From positions 1-64,000 of the forward strand of contig JASJPK010000048.1 in NCBI GenBank assembly GCA_031426735.1: DNA of 64,000 nt. The letters are read 5' to 3'. The notes under the pieces were generated by a model. It worked only from the letters and a program-made list of their open reading frames with translations, searched no databases and had not been told where the DNA came from. This stretch comes from PFJX01 sp031426735 (GTDB lineage Bacteria; Pseudomonadota; Gammaproteobacteria; Burkholderiales; Thiobacillaceae). Shown here piece by piece: positions 16,416 to 23,950 of the stretch. Both the position numbers and the translations under genes were made by a program. Numbering within the stretch: the first letter of the stretch is position 1; each line of letters begins with the position of its first letter.

Positions 16416-18083
16416 ATGAGCACACGGCAAATCGTCGTGTCTGTAGTTGTCCCAATGTCGAAAGTACCTGTCATGTCCCAGATCGTTACGACCTCTATCC
16501 AGTCCAAGATCGTTCTGACCATATCGCTGATATTCGTCGCAGTATTGGCGACATCGACTTGGTTGACTGCAAGAAACGAGCGCGCGCTGGCGCAAGAGAT
16601 CGCCCTTGATAAAGCGCGAGTGATGTCGCAGTCCTACTTCGACGGCATCAATACGATGATGCTGACCGGAACCATGGATCAGCACGAGTCGCTACGCAAA
16701 AAATATCTGTCGACGCCAGGGGTGCGCGAAATTCGGGTCGTGCATGCCCCGAGTGTGCTCGATGGCGTGTCGACAAATCCGGCCAAGCCACAGGACGCCC
16801 TGGACGAACGTGGCGTGAAGGGCGAAATCGTCAATGAATTTGGCGAGGACAAAAACGGCAGGTTCGTGACGGTCCTGACGCCGTTGCCGGCGAGTGCCAA
16901 TCATATGGGCACCAACTGTCTGACCTGCCACCAGGTGGCGCAAGGGACGGTGCTGGGCGCAGTACGTATGAGCTATTCCTTGAAAGAGCTGGATGGCGAA
17001 TTCAGCCACAACCTGATGATCGTGGCCGGACTCAATCTGGTGTTGTCGTTGTTGGGTATTGCGCTGGTGGTGGGGTTGTTGCGCAGCATCGTCATTCTGC
17101 CTCTATCCAAAATGCGTGCGTCGATGCAGGCCATCGAGCAGAACTCCGATTTGACGCAACGCCTGGACATCGCCAGCAAGGATGAGGTCGGTTCACTGGC
17201 GCAGGCGATCAACGGCATGCTGGATAAATTCGGCTCCAGCCTCGGACTGGTAACGGAAACCTCTTCTCGCCTGACAAGTGCGGCAGACCGCATCGCTTCG
17301 GCGTCGACACAGACGGCAGAGGCAGCCAGTCAGCAATTGCAGGAGGCGGAATCCACGGTCCATTCGATCAGCGACCTGAAAAATATTGCGGCAGAAGCCG
17401 GCAGCAGCGCGGCGCGCACGGCCGAGGCATCGGTCGATGCGGACCGTGAAGCAGGCAAAACCACGCAAACGACGCGTGACGCCATTGCCGGCATTTTGTC
17501 GCTGGTCAATGAAATCCAGCAGGCTGCCGAAGTGATCGAAGCGCTCGACCAGCGCAGCCAGAATGTCAGCGATGTGCTCGATGTCATCAAGGGTATCGCC
17601 GAGCAAACCAATTTGCTCGCGCTCAATGCGGCGATCGAAGCGGCACGTGCCGGCGAAATGGGACGTGGCTTCGCCGTAGTGGCCGACGAGGTACGCAAGC
17701 TTGCCAACATGTCGCATGAATCGACGCGCAGCATCGAGGAAATCGTCCTGCAGCTGCGCCAGGAAGCGCAACGTGCGGTGCAGGTCATGCATGCGGCACG
17801 CGAGACGGCTTCACGACATAGTCAGGCGCTGGGTAATTCGATGGGCGGTCTGGACCAGATCGTCGTGCGGGTAGCCGATATTCGCGATCTGAATGCGCAG
17901 ATGGAGCGCTCGGTGCGCACTCAGGCCGATCTGACCGATAACGTCGACCAACGGGTTTCCACCATCGGTCGCATTGCCGAACGCACTGCCAGCGAGGCGG
18001 TGGGCACGCGCGGCGTCAGCGAAGAGCTGGTGAGTCTGGCGCGCGAGCTGAACAACCTGGTCAGCCGTTTTCGCTTGCACTGA
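16416..18083 (+). CDS. methyl-accepting chemotaxis protein with a c-type haem motif
   Basis: This 555-residue chemoreceptor has TM1 (IVLTISLIFVAVLATSTWL), a periplasmic domain of about 150 residues, TM2 near 200-220, a HAMP linker, and a signalling domain whose hairpin tip NLLALNAAIEAARAGEMGRG lies near 397-416. The periplasmic domain ends in NCLTCHQVAQGTVLGAV: CLTCH (168-172) is a CXXCH haem c attachment site placed as in the periplasmic haem-PAS sensors of Geobacter chemoreceptors. It probably senses oxygen, redox state or NO. It follows the cbb3 locus, so a role in energy taxis is plausible. The start is uncertain: ATGs at 16416, 16455 and 16473 all lack good ribosome sites. Confidence 0.93.
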   Translation: MSTRQIVVSVVVPMSKVPVMSQIVTTSIQSKIVLTISLIFVAVLATSTWLTARNERALAQEIALDKARVMSQSYFDGINTMMLTGTMDQHESLRKKYLSTPGVREIRVVHAPSVLDGVSTNPAKPQDALDERGVKGEIVNEFGEDKNGRFVTVLTPLPASANHMGTNCLTCHQVAQGTVLGAVRMSYSLKELDGEFSHNLMIVAGLNLVLSLLGIALVVGLLRSIVILPLSKMRASMQAIEQNSDLTQRLDIASKDEVGSLAQAINGMLDKFGSSLGLVTETSSRLTSAADRIASASTQTAEAASQQLQEAESTVHSISDLKNIAAEAGSSAARTAEASVDADREAGKTTQTTRDAIAGILSLVNEIQQAAEVIEALDQRSQNVSDVLDVIKGIAEQTNLLALNAAIEAARAGEMGRGFAVVADEVRKLANMSHESTRSIEEIVLQLRQEAQRAVQVMHAARETASRHSQALGNSMGGLDQIVVRVADIRDLNAQMERSVRTQADLTDNVDQRVSTIGRIAERTASEAVGTRGVSEELVSLARELNNLVSRFRLH

Positions 18084-18090
18084 TGCTTGA

Positions 18091-18117
18091 ATGATGCGGC
18101 CGCAACGGTCGCATCAT
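18091..18117. terminator. hairpin between the chemoreceptor and ppc
   Basis: ATGATGCG and CGCATCAT form an eight-base-pair stem with an 11-base loop, eight bases after the chemoreceptor stop. No T-tract is seen. It overlaps the most upstream possible ppc ATG (18116), which argues for a later ppc start. Confidence 0.4.
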
Positions 18118-18172
18118 GGGCAGCGCGGGAGCGCTGTCCTGGCTTCAGGATGGTCGTCATCTGGCCCGCGCA

Positions 18173-20998
18173 ATGGCACTATCCGTTCCAGACCCAACTC
18201 CTGAATTGCACATGCCCGCAGTATCGTCCTCGCATTCGAAAGAACTCCGCAGCCGCGAGCGTTTGCTCAATCTGCTGCTCAGCAAAGTATTGAAGCGCCA
18301 GTTGTCGGCGGCGGTGTATCAGGTCATCGGCGAGTTGCGGTTGGGTTTCATCGCCTTGCGCGCGCGCGAATCGCAAACCCGGCGTCGCCAACTGATCGAA
18401 CTGATCAACCGTCAGGAGCCGGAAGCGCTCAACCAGATCATCCGGGCGTTCAACATCTACTTCAGTCTGATCAATATTGCCGAGGAAGCGATTGCGCTGC
18501 GCGAGCGTCGCCGCGCCGTGCAGCAGGGCGCCCAGATGTGGCCCGGTTCCTTCCACGACACGTTGCTGGCGCTGCGGGAACAGGGAATCAAGGCGGCAGA
18601 TCTGAAGAATTTGCTGTCGCAACTGTGTTACCTGCCGGTCATCACCGCGCATCCATCCGAGGCCAAGCGCCGCACCATCAAGGGCGCACTGCGCAACATC
18701 TTCCTGTCCATCGAGATGCTGGACGACCCGCGCGTGCGCGGCATGTATCGCGACGAGGCGGTTCAGCAACTGTCCAACCAGATCCATATTCTGTGGAATA
18801 CCGACGAGGTCCGCGCCAACAAGCTCGATGTCAGCGATGAGATACGTACCGGCTTGTCCTACTTCCCGTTGTCGCTGTTCCAGGCCGTGACCCAGGTGTA
18901 TCGCAATTTCACGCGTTCGTTGACCGATGTCTACGGCCCGCAAGCCCCTGAGGAAATCGGTACGCCCACCTTCTTGCGTTTCGGCTCCTGGATCGGCGGC
19001 GACCGCGACGGCCACCCACTGGTGACCACGCAGGTCACGGCAATGGCGTGGCGCATGCAGGCGCAGACCGCCTACAGCGAGTATTTGCGCCGGCTGGAAC
19101 TGTTGAGCGACCAGCTTTCCTACTCCATCCGTCTGTGCCGTCCGTCCGATGCCTTCATGGCCGATCTCGAACAGGATGTGGCGCAGGCCGGCGCCATGTT
19201 GGGCGCGCGCACGAATCGCTATTTGCAGGAGCCATACCGGCGCAAGCTGGAAATCATGGGACTGCGCATTCGCCGCAATCTCGATCTGGTTGAACGGGAC
19301 GGCGAGTTCAGCGCGGAGCAATCCGGTTACGCGAGCGACCGGGCATTTCTGAGCGACCTGCACCTGATCCGGGATTCCCTGGTCAGCCATGGCGATAGTG
19401 AAGTCGCCAACCGCGAACTGCTCGATCTGATCCGCCTGGTCGAGACCTTCGGCTTCCACCTGCTGCAACTCGATGTGCGTCAGGAATCCGGCCGGCATAG
19501 CCAGGCGGTGGCGGAAGTGCTGCGCGCTGCGCTCGCTATCGACTATCCGGCGCTGGATGAAGGTGCGCGTCTCGAACTGCTGAGCGACGCCATCGCCAAC
19601 CCGAATGCGCTGGAGTTCGATCTCGCCAGCCTGACGCCCGCCGCGCAGGAAACCTTGCGGCTGTTCCAGCTCATTGCGCATGCCCGCCGCAACCTCGGCC
19701 CGGCCTGCTTCGGCAAATACGTGATCTCGATGACGCATTCCGCTTCGCACGTCATGGAAGTCATGTTGCTGGCCTCGCAGGCCGGTCTGGCCGGTCGCCT
19801 GGCCGGCAACTGGTATTGCCATATCGGCGTGTCGCCGCTGTTCGAGACCATCGACGATCTGCAGCGGGTCGAGTCGGTGTTGACCCAACTCTACGAATTG
19901 CCGGTGTACCGGCGCCTGCTGGATGCGGCAGGGCAGGGCCAGGAAGTCATGCTCGGCTATTCGGATTCCTGCAAGGACGGCGGCATCCTGGCCTCGGCCT
20001 GGAGTCTTTACGACGCGCAGAAACGCATCGTCGCCGTGTCGCAGGCGAAGGGCATTCCCTGCCGGTTGTTCCACGGCCGCGGCGGCACGCTGGGGCGCGG
20101 CGGCGGCCCCACTTACGAAGCCATCCTGGCGCAGCCGGCCGGGACGGTGCGCGGCCAGCTCAAGCTGACCGAACAGGGCGAAGTGTTGTTCTACAAGTAC
20201 AACAACATGGAAACGGCGGTGTACGAACTGACCCTGGGCGTCAGCGGCCTGCTGCGCGCCAGCAGCCATTTGATCGGCACGGCGCAGCCAGACCGCAAGG
20301 ACTACCTCGGCATCATGGACGCGATTGCTCGTGCCGGAGAACGCCATTACCGCCAGCTGACCGAGCGGACGCCGGGCTTCCTCGATTACTTCTACGAAGC
20401 CACGCCGGTGCGCGAAATCGGTCTGATGAACATCGGCTCGCGCCCGTCGCACCGCAAGAAGGGCGACCGCTCGAAGGATTCCGTGCGCGCCATCGGCTGG
20501 GTGTTCGCCTGGGGTCAGTCGCGCCATGCCTTGCCGGCCTGGTACGGCATCGGTGCGGCGCTGGAAAGCTGGCGCGGCAACGATCCGGCGCGGCTGGCCA
20601 AGCTGCAGAACATGTATCGCGAATGGCCGTTCTTCCGTACCTTGCTGGCCAATGCGCAAATGGCGTTGACCAAGACCGACATGAACATCGCCCGCGAATA
20701 TGCCAGCCTGTGTCCGGATGCGGCCCAGGGGATGCAGGTTTACGACAGCATCCGCGAGGAATACGCCCGCAGCGTCCGGCAGATATTGAATGTGGCCGAC
20801 CTGCAGACGTTGCTGGAGGAATCGCCGGAACTGGCGATTTCGCTGAATCAGCGCAATCCGTATCTGGATCCGCTCAATCACATTCAGGTCGTGCTGCTGC
20901 GCAAACTGCGCCAGGACGAGTCGGCCGATACGCCCTGGCTGGAACCCTTGCTGCGTTCGATCAACGCCATCGCCGCCGGCATGCGGAATACCGGGTGA
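18173..20998 (+). CDS. ppc: phosphoenolpyruvate carboxylase
   Basis: This protein of about 941 residues converts PEP and bicarbonate to oxaloacetate, refilling the TCA cycle. Family signatures are TAHPSEAKRRT near 158 (catalytic His; Ser replaces the usual Thr after HP), GGDRDGHPLVT, GYSDSCKDGG near 594, FHGRGGTLGRGGGP near 632 and the C-terminal NTG. The frame is open to an ATG at 18116 (960 residues). Starts at 18173 and 18212 give lengths nearer the family norm, and none has a clear ribosome site. An acyltransferase gene overlaps its stop. Confidence 0.95.
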   Translation: MALSVPDPTPELHMPAVSSSHSKELRSRERLLNLLLSKVLKRQLSAAVYQVIGELRLGFIALRARESQTRRRQLIELINRQEPEALNQIIRAFNIYFSLINIAEEAIALRERRRAVQQGAQMWPGSFHDTLLALREQGIKAADLKNLLSQLCYLPVITAHPSEAKRRTIKGALRNIFLSIEMLDDPRVRGMYRDEAVQQLSNQIHILWNTDEVRANKLDVSDEIRTGLSYFPLSLFQAVTQVYRNFTRSLTDVYGPQAPEEIGTPTFLRFGSWIGGDRDGHPLVTTQVTAMAWRMQAQTAYSEYLRRLELLSDQLSYSIRLCRPSDAFMADLEQDVAQAGAMLGARTNRYLQEPYRRKLEIMGLRIRRNLDLVERDGEFSAEQSGYASDRAFLSDLHLIRDSLVSHGDSEVANRELLDLIRLVETFGFHLLQLDVRQESGRHSQAVAEVLRAALAIDYPALDEGARLELLSDAIANPNALEFDLASLTPAAQETLRLFQLIAHARRNLGPACFGKYVISMTHSASHVMEVMLLASQAGLAGRLAGNWYCHIGVSPLFETIDDLQRVESVLTQLYELPVYRRLLDAAGQGQEVMLGYSDSCKDGGILASAWSLYDAQKRIVAVSQAKGIPCRLFHGRGGTLGRGGGPTYEAILAQPAGTVRGQLKLTEQGEVLFYKYNNMETAVYELTLGVSGLLRASSHLIGTAQPDRKDYLGIMDAIARAGERHYRQLTERTPGFLDYFYEATPVREIGLMNIGSRPSHRKKGDRSKDSVRAIGWVFAWGQSRHALPAWYGIGAALESWRGNDPARLAKLQNMYREWPFFRTLLANAQMALTKTDMNIAREYASLCPDAAQGMQVYDSIREEYARSVRQILNVADLQTLLEESPELAISLNQRNPYLDPLNHIQVVLLRKLRQDESADTPWLEPLLRSINAIAAGMRNTG

Positions 20999-21729
20999 TG
21001 GTTGTGATCCGTCCCGCTATCAAGCTTCTGCGTGTTTTCGGCCTGGTGCTGAGTGGCGTCGGCACGGCCGTGTTTTTCTACCCGCGCAAGGATCTGGCCG
21101 CCCGTAACCGCTACATGATTGCCTGGGCCGGCAAGCTGATGCGAATTCTGCAGGTCGATGTCCGTGTCAGCGGCGCATTGCCCGCTGGCGGCACGGTACT
21201 GGTGGCCAATCATGTTTCCTGGATCGATATCCACGTCCTGTACAGCCTGCTGCCGGTCCGTTTCATTTCCAAGGCGGAAGTGCGCGATTGGCCTCTGGTG
21301 GGCGTCCTGGCGCAGGCAACCGGCACTTTGTTCATCGCGCGCGAGAAAAAATCCGATGCGATCCGGGTGAATCAGGAAATGGCGGCGGAATTGCGTGCCG
21401 GCGAATGTCTGGCCTTCTTTCCCGAGGGCACCACGTCGGACGGACAGGACATGCTCCCGTTCTTTCCTTCGTTATTCCAACCCGCGGTCGCGGCGGGCTG
21501 CCCGGTGATCCCCGCGTCCATCCGCTATCGCCACCCTGAGGGCGGCCCCTGTCTGGAAGCGGCTTACCACGGCGGCATGACCTTGCTGGATTCGCTCTGG
21601 CGCATCGCCAGTTTGCGCGGCCTGATTGTCGAGGTGAACTTTCTGCCGCCGCTGGAAAACAACGGAAAACACCGGCGGGAATTGGCGAAACAGGCCGAAG
21701 CGGAGATACGTTCGGCGTTGGGAATCTAG
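20998..21729 (+). CDS. 1-acyl-sn-glycerol-3-phosphate/lysophospholipid acyltransferase family protein
   Basis: This 243-residue membrane-associated acyltransferase of the PlsC superfamily has an N-terminal helix (AIKLLRVFGLVLSGVGTAVFF), the catalytic HX4D box as NHVSWID near 70-76, the substrate-binding KAEVRDWPLVG, and FPEGTTS near 140. It probably transfers an acyl chain to a lysophospholipid, lysophosphatidate or ornithine-lipid-type acceptor; the sequence alone does not decide. Its ATG overlaps the ppc TGA (TGATG), which implies coupled translation. It converges on apaH across a REP-like repeat. Confidence 0.88.
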   Translation: MVVIRPAIKLLRVFGLVLSGVGTAVFFYPRKDLAARNRYMIAWAGKLMRILQVDVRVSGALPAGGTVLVANHVSWIDIHVLYSLLPVRFISKAEVRDWPLVGVLAQATGTLFIAREKKSDAIRVNQEMAAELRAGECLAFFPEGTTSDGQDMLPFFPSLFQPAVAAGCPVIPASIRYRHPEGGPCLEAAYHGGMTLLDSLWRIASLRGLIVEVNFLPPLENNGKHRRELAKQAEAEIRSALGI

Positions 21730-21740
21730 ACCGGCGTCGG

Positions 21741-21828
21741 GCTTACGAATTCGGACCCCTTGCGGAGCAGCGCAGTCGTTGCCGCTTTAGCGGCTTACGA
21801 ATTCGGCGTCCCCCTTGCGGGGACAGCG
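21741..21828. repeat. REP-like repeat forming the apaH 3' end
   Basis: Two direct copies of GCTTACGAATTCGG followed by CCCTTGCGG and CAGCGC (21741-21773 and 21793-21828) flank the palindrome GCCGCTTTAGCGGC (21781-21794). The stretch 21774-21819, read on the minus strand, matches gatA 54838-54884 with two substitutions and one inserted base. The unit fills the gap between the convergent acyltransferase and apaH genes and runs into the apaH coding end. Confidence 0.8.
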
Positions 21829-22629
21829 CACCTGGAAACATTGCTCGTCGTCCAGCCTGAAGGCGGTCAGGGCGCCGCCCCACAGGCAACCGGTATCGAG
21901 TGCGATGACATCTTCCCTGACCAGCAGTCCGAGCGTCGACCAGTGGCCGAACAGAATGCGCACACTGTCCTTGCCGGCGGCGCTGGCGCGGCCGGGAAAA
22001 TCGAACCACGGTGTCAGGTCGGCTGGAGCGGTGCCAAGACCGAGCTTGTGCTGGAATTCCAGACTGCCATCCGGGTGCAGGTAGCGGGTGCGGGTCAACG
22101 TGTTGGCGATGAATCGCAGCCGCTCCTGGTCACGTAGATCGGGCGACCAGCGACGCGGTTCGTTGCCGTACATCTGGGCGAGAAACTTGCGCCAATCCGG
22201 CCCGCGCAACGCGGCTTCGAGTTCGCCCGCCAAGGCCTGCGCCTGCGCGGCATCCCACTCTGGCGGCAAGCCGGCATGCAGCATCAACCAGGGGCCGTCG
22301 CGATGCAGCAGCGGACGCTGGCGCAACCAGGTCAGCAACAGGTCTCGGTCGGGCGCAGCGAGTATGGTCTCCAGCGTGTCCTTGCGGTGCGGCGGCACGA
22401 AGCCTTCCGCCACGGCCAGCAGATGCAGGTCGTGATTGCCCAGCACGGCGACAACGCAATCGTCGTGCGCGACGCACCAGCGCAGCACGGCCAGCGAATC
22501 CTCACCACGATTGACCAGGTCGCCGGTGATCCAGAGGCGATCCTGTGTGCGGTCGAATTTTAGCGCTGCCAGCAGTTCCTCCAGCGCGCCATGGCAGCCC
22601 TGGATATCGCCGACGACATAAGTGCTCAT
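21787..22629 (-). CDS. apaH: bis(5'-nucleosyl)-tetraphosphatase, symmetrical
   Basis: This 280-residue enzyme hydrolyses Ap4A to two ADP. Metallophosphatase motifs are GDIQGC (8-13), GDLVNRG near 36-42, GNHD near 66 and, later, HAGLPPEWD and FGHWSTLG. The normal family end is near residue 270. The last eight residues and the TAA stop (GDAEFVSR) are encoded by the REP-like repeat at 21787-21815, so the native C-terminus has been replaced or extended. It overlaps ttcA by four bases (ATGA), in the unit dsbD, tlpA-like, ttcA, apaH. Confidence 0.95.
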   Translation of the reverse strand: MSTYVVGDIQGCHGALEELLAALKFDRTQDRLWITGDLVNRGEDSLAVLRWCVAHDDCVVAVLGNHDLHLLAVAEGFVPPHRKDTLETILAAPDRDLLLTWLRQRPLLHRDGPWLMLHAGLPPEWDAAQAQALAGELEAALRGPDWRKFLAQMYGNEPRRWSPDLRDQERLRFIANTLTRTRYLHPDGSLEFQHKLGLGTAPADLTPWFDFPGRASAAGKDSVRILFGHWSTLGLLVREDVIALDTGCLWGGALTAFRLDDEQCFQVRCPRKGDAEFVSR

Positions 22630-23396
22630 GTTTCGGTCTCCGGTCCTTGCAGTGCCATCAGCGGCTTCATCGCAGTCAGCAGATTGGCGAACAGTCGGGC
22701 ATGCTGCTTTTCCTGTTCGGCCAGCAATTGCTTCATGTGCATGCGCTGCATCGGCATGGAAAAGCAGGCCGGGCAGTTTTCGAAGATCACCGGCAATCCG
22801 GCATTTTTTGCGAAATCGCGGGTCTGCCGCTCACGTGCATAGATCAGCGGCCGGATCACGCGCACATCGCCGGCGTCGTTCAGGTAGTGCGCCTGCATGG
22901 TGCGCAACTTGCCGCCGAAGAAGGCGCTCATCAGGAAGCTTTCCGCCAGATCGTCCAGGTGCTGCGCCAGGGCCAGCACGTTGTAGCCGTGCTGGCGGGC
23001 CTGCGCGTACAGGATGCCGCGCCGCATGCGCGAGCAATAGGCACAGAAAGAGGTGCCCTTCATGTGGGTTTCGGCCTGTTCCAGAATCGGCTGAGACTCG
23101 TAGAAATACGGCACGCCCAGATCGGCCAGATAGGCTTTCAGCGGCGAGGGATCGTATTCCGGCGATTGCGGGTCGACCGTGCAGGCGGCGAGTTCGAATT
23201 TGATCGGCGCCTTTTTCTGCAGATGCAGCAGGATGTGCAGCAGCGACAGACTGTCCTTGCCGCCGGAGAGGCCGAGCAGTATCCGGTCGCCGTCGCGAAT
23301 CATCGCGTAATCGCCGATGGCGCGGCCGGCGGCGCTGAGCAACGAGCGCGACGGGGTGACGGGTTGTGCGGTTGGGGTCACGGTTTGGTCACTCAA
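22626..23396 (-). CDS. ttcA: tRNA 2-thiocytidine(32) biosynthesis protein
   Basis: This 256-residue iron-sulphur enzyme thiolates cytidine 32 of some tRNAs. The PP-loop SGGKDSLSL lies near 46-54. The first Cys pair is in CAYCSRMRRG and the third cluster ligand in ENCPACFSMP. The length is at the short end of the family, with only a short N-terminal extension before the PP-loop domain. It overlaps the tlpA-like gene upstream by eight bases and apaH downstream by four, so it is part of one minus-strand operon. Confidence 0.95.
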   Translation of the reverse strand: MSDQTVTPTAQPVTPSRSLLSAAGRAIGDYAMIRDGDRILLGLSGGKDSLSLLHILLHLQKKAPIKFELAACTVDPQSPEYDPSPLKAYLADLGVPYFYESQPILEQAETHMKGTSFCAYCSRMRRGILYAQARQHGYNVLALAQHLDDLAESFLMSAFFGGKLRTMQAHYLNDAGDVRVIRPLIYARERQTRDFAKNAGLPVIFENCPACFSMPMQRMHMKQLLAEQEKQHARLFANLLTAMKPLMALQGPETET

Positions 23397-23928
23397 GCAG
23401 CGGTTTCAACAGGGTTTCCAGGCGCGCTTCGGTGACACTGCCGGTGAGCGTGGCGACGGCATTGCCCTGGCGGTCGAACAGCACGGTGTAGGGCAGGCCG
23501 CCCAAGCGGTTGCCGGCGCTGTGCGACAGCGCGGCGGCGGCGGAATTGCCGAGCAGGATCGGGTAGTTGATGCCGCTTGTATCGGCGAAGGAACTGACCT
23601 TGTCGGCTTCGTCGAGGGCGATGCCGACGAACTGCACGCCTTGCTTGCCGAGGCGTGCCTGCATGCGGATGAAATCGGGAATTTCCTGCCGGCAGGGCGG
23701 GCACCAGGGCGCCCAGAAATTCACCACGACCACCTTGCCTAGCCATTGCTTGAGCGGTTGCGTCCGATTCTGCAAATCGGGTAGTTGTGTTGCCCAGAAC
23801 TCGGCCGGACGGACTTCTTCCGGCGTGCCGATCAGCGGGTTCGGCGGCTCCGCCCAGTAACGTTGACCGACCAGTGCCGCACCAAACGCAAGCGCGACGG
23901 CAAGCATGGCCAGTCGAGGCGATTTCAT
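23389..23928 (-). CDS. TlpA-like thiol:disulphide oxidoreductase
   Basis: This 179-residue periplasmic thioredoxin-fold protein has an N-terminal signal anchor (LAMLAVALAFGAALVG) and the active site WAPWCPPC with Cys at 76 and 79, followed by the cis-Pro loop GLPYTVLFD. It resembles TlpA/ResA/CcmG-type reductases that use electrons from DsbD. The gene lies directly downstream of dsbD (22-base gap), which supports that partnership. The substrate could be apocytochromes or copper chaperones of the cbb3 system; this is inference. Confidence 0.88.
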   Translation of the reverse strand: MKSPRLAMLAVALAFGAALVGQRYWAEPPNPLIGTPEEVRPAEFWATQLPDLQNRTQPLKQWLGKVVVVNFWAPWCPPCRQEIPDFIRMQARLGKQGVQFVGIALDEADKVSSFADTSGINYPILLGNSAAAALSHSAGNRLGGLPYTVLFDRQGNAVATLTGSVTEARLETLLKPLLE

Positions 23929-23950
23929 CGACGCCTTTCCAAAGCTGAGA

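Noticed and set aside
18179..20881. 900-residue open frame on the minus strand
   Set aside because: It lies wholly antisense to ppc, is rich in Arg/Gln/His as expected for the complement of GC-biased codons, and has no domain. The ppc motifs on the other strand are unambiguous.
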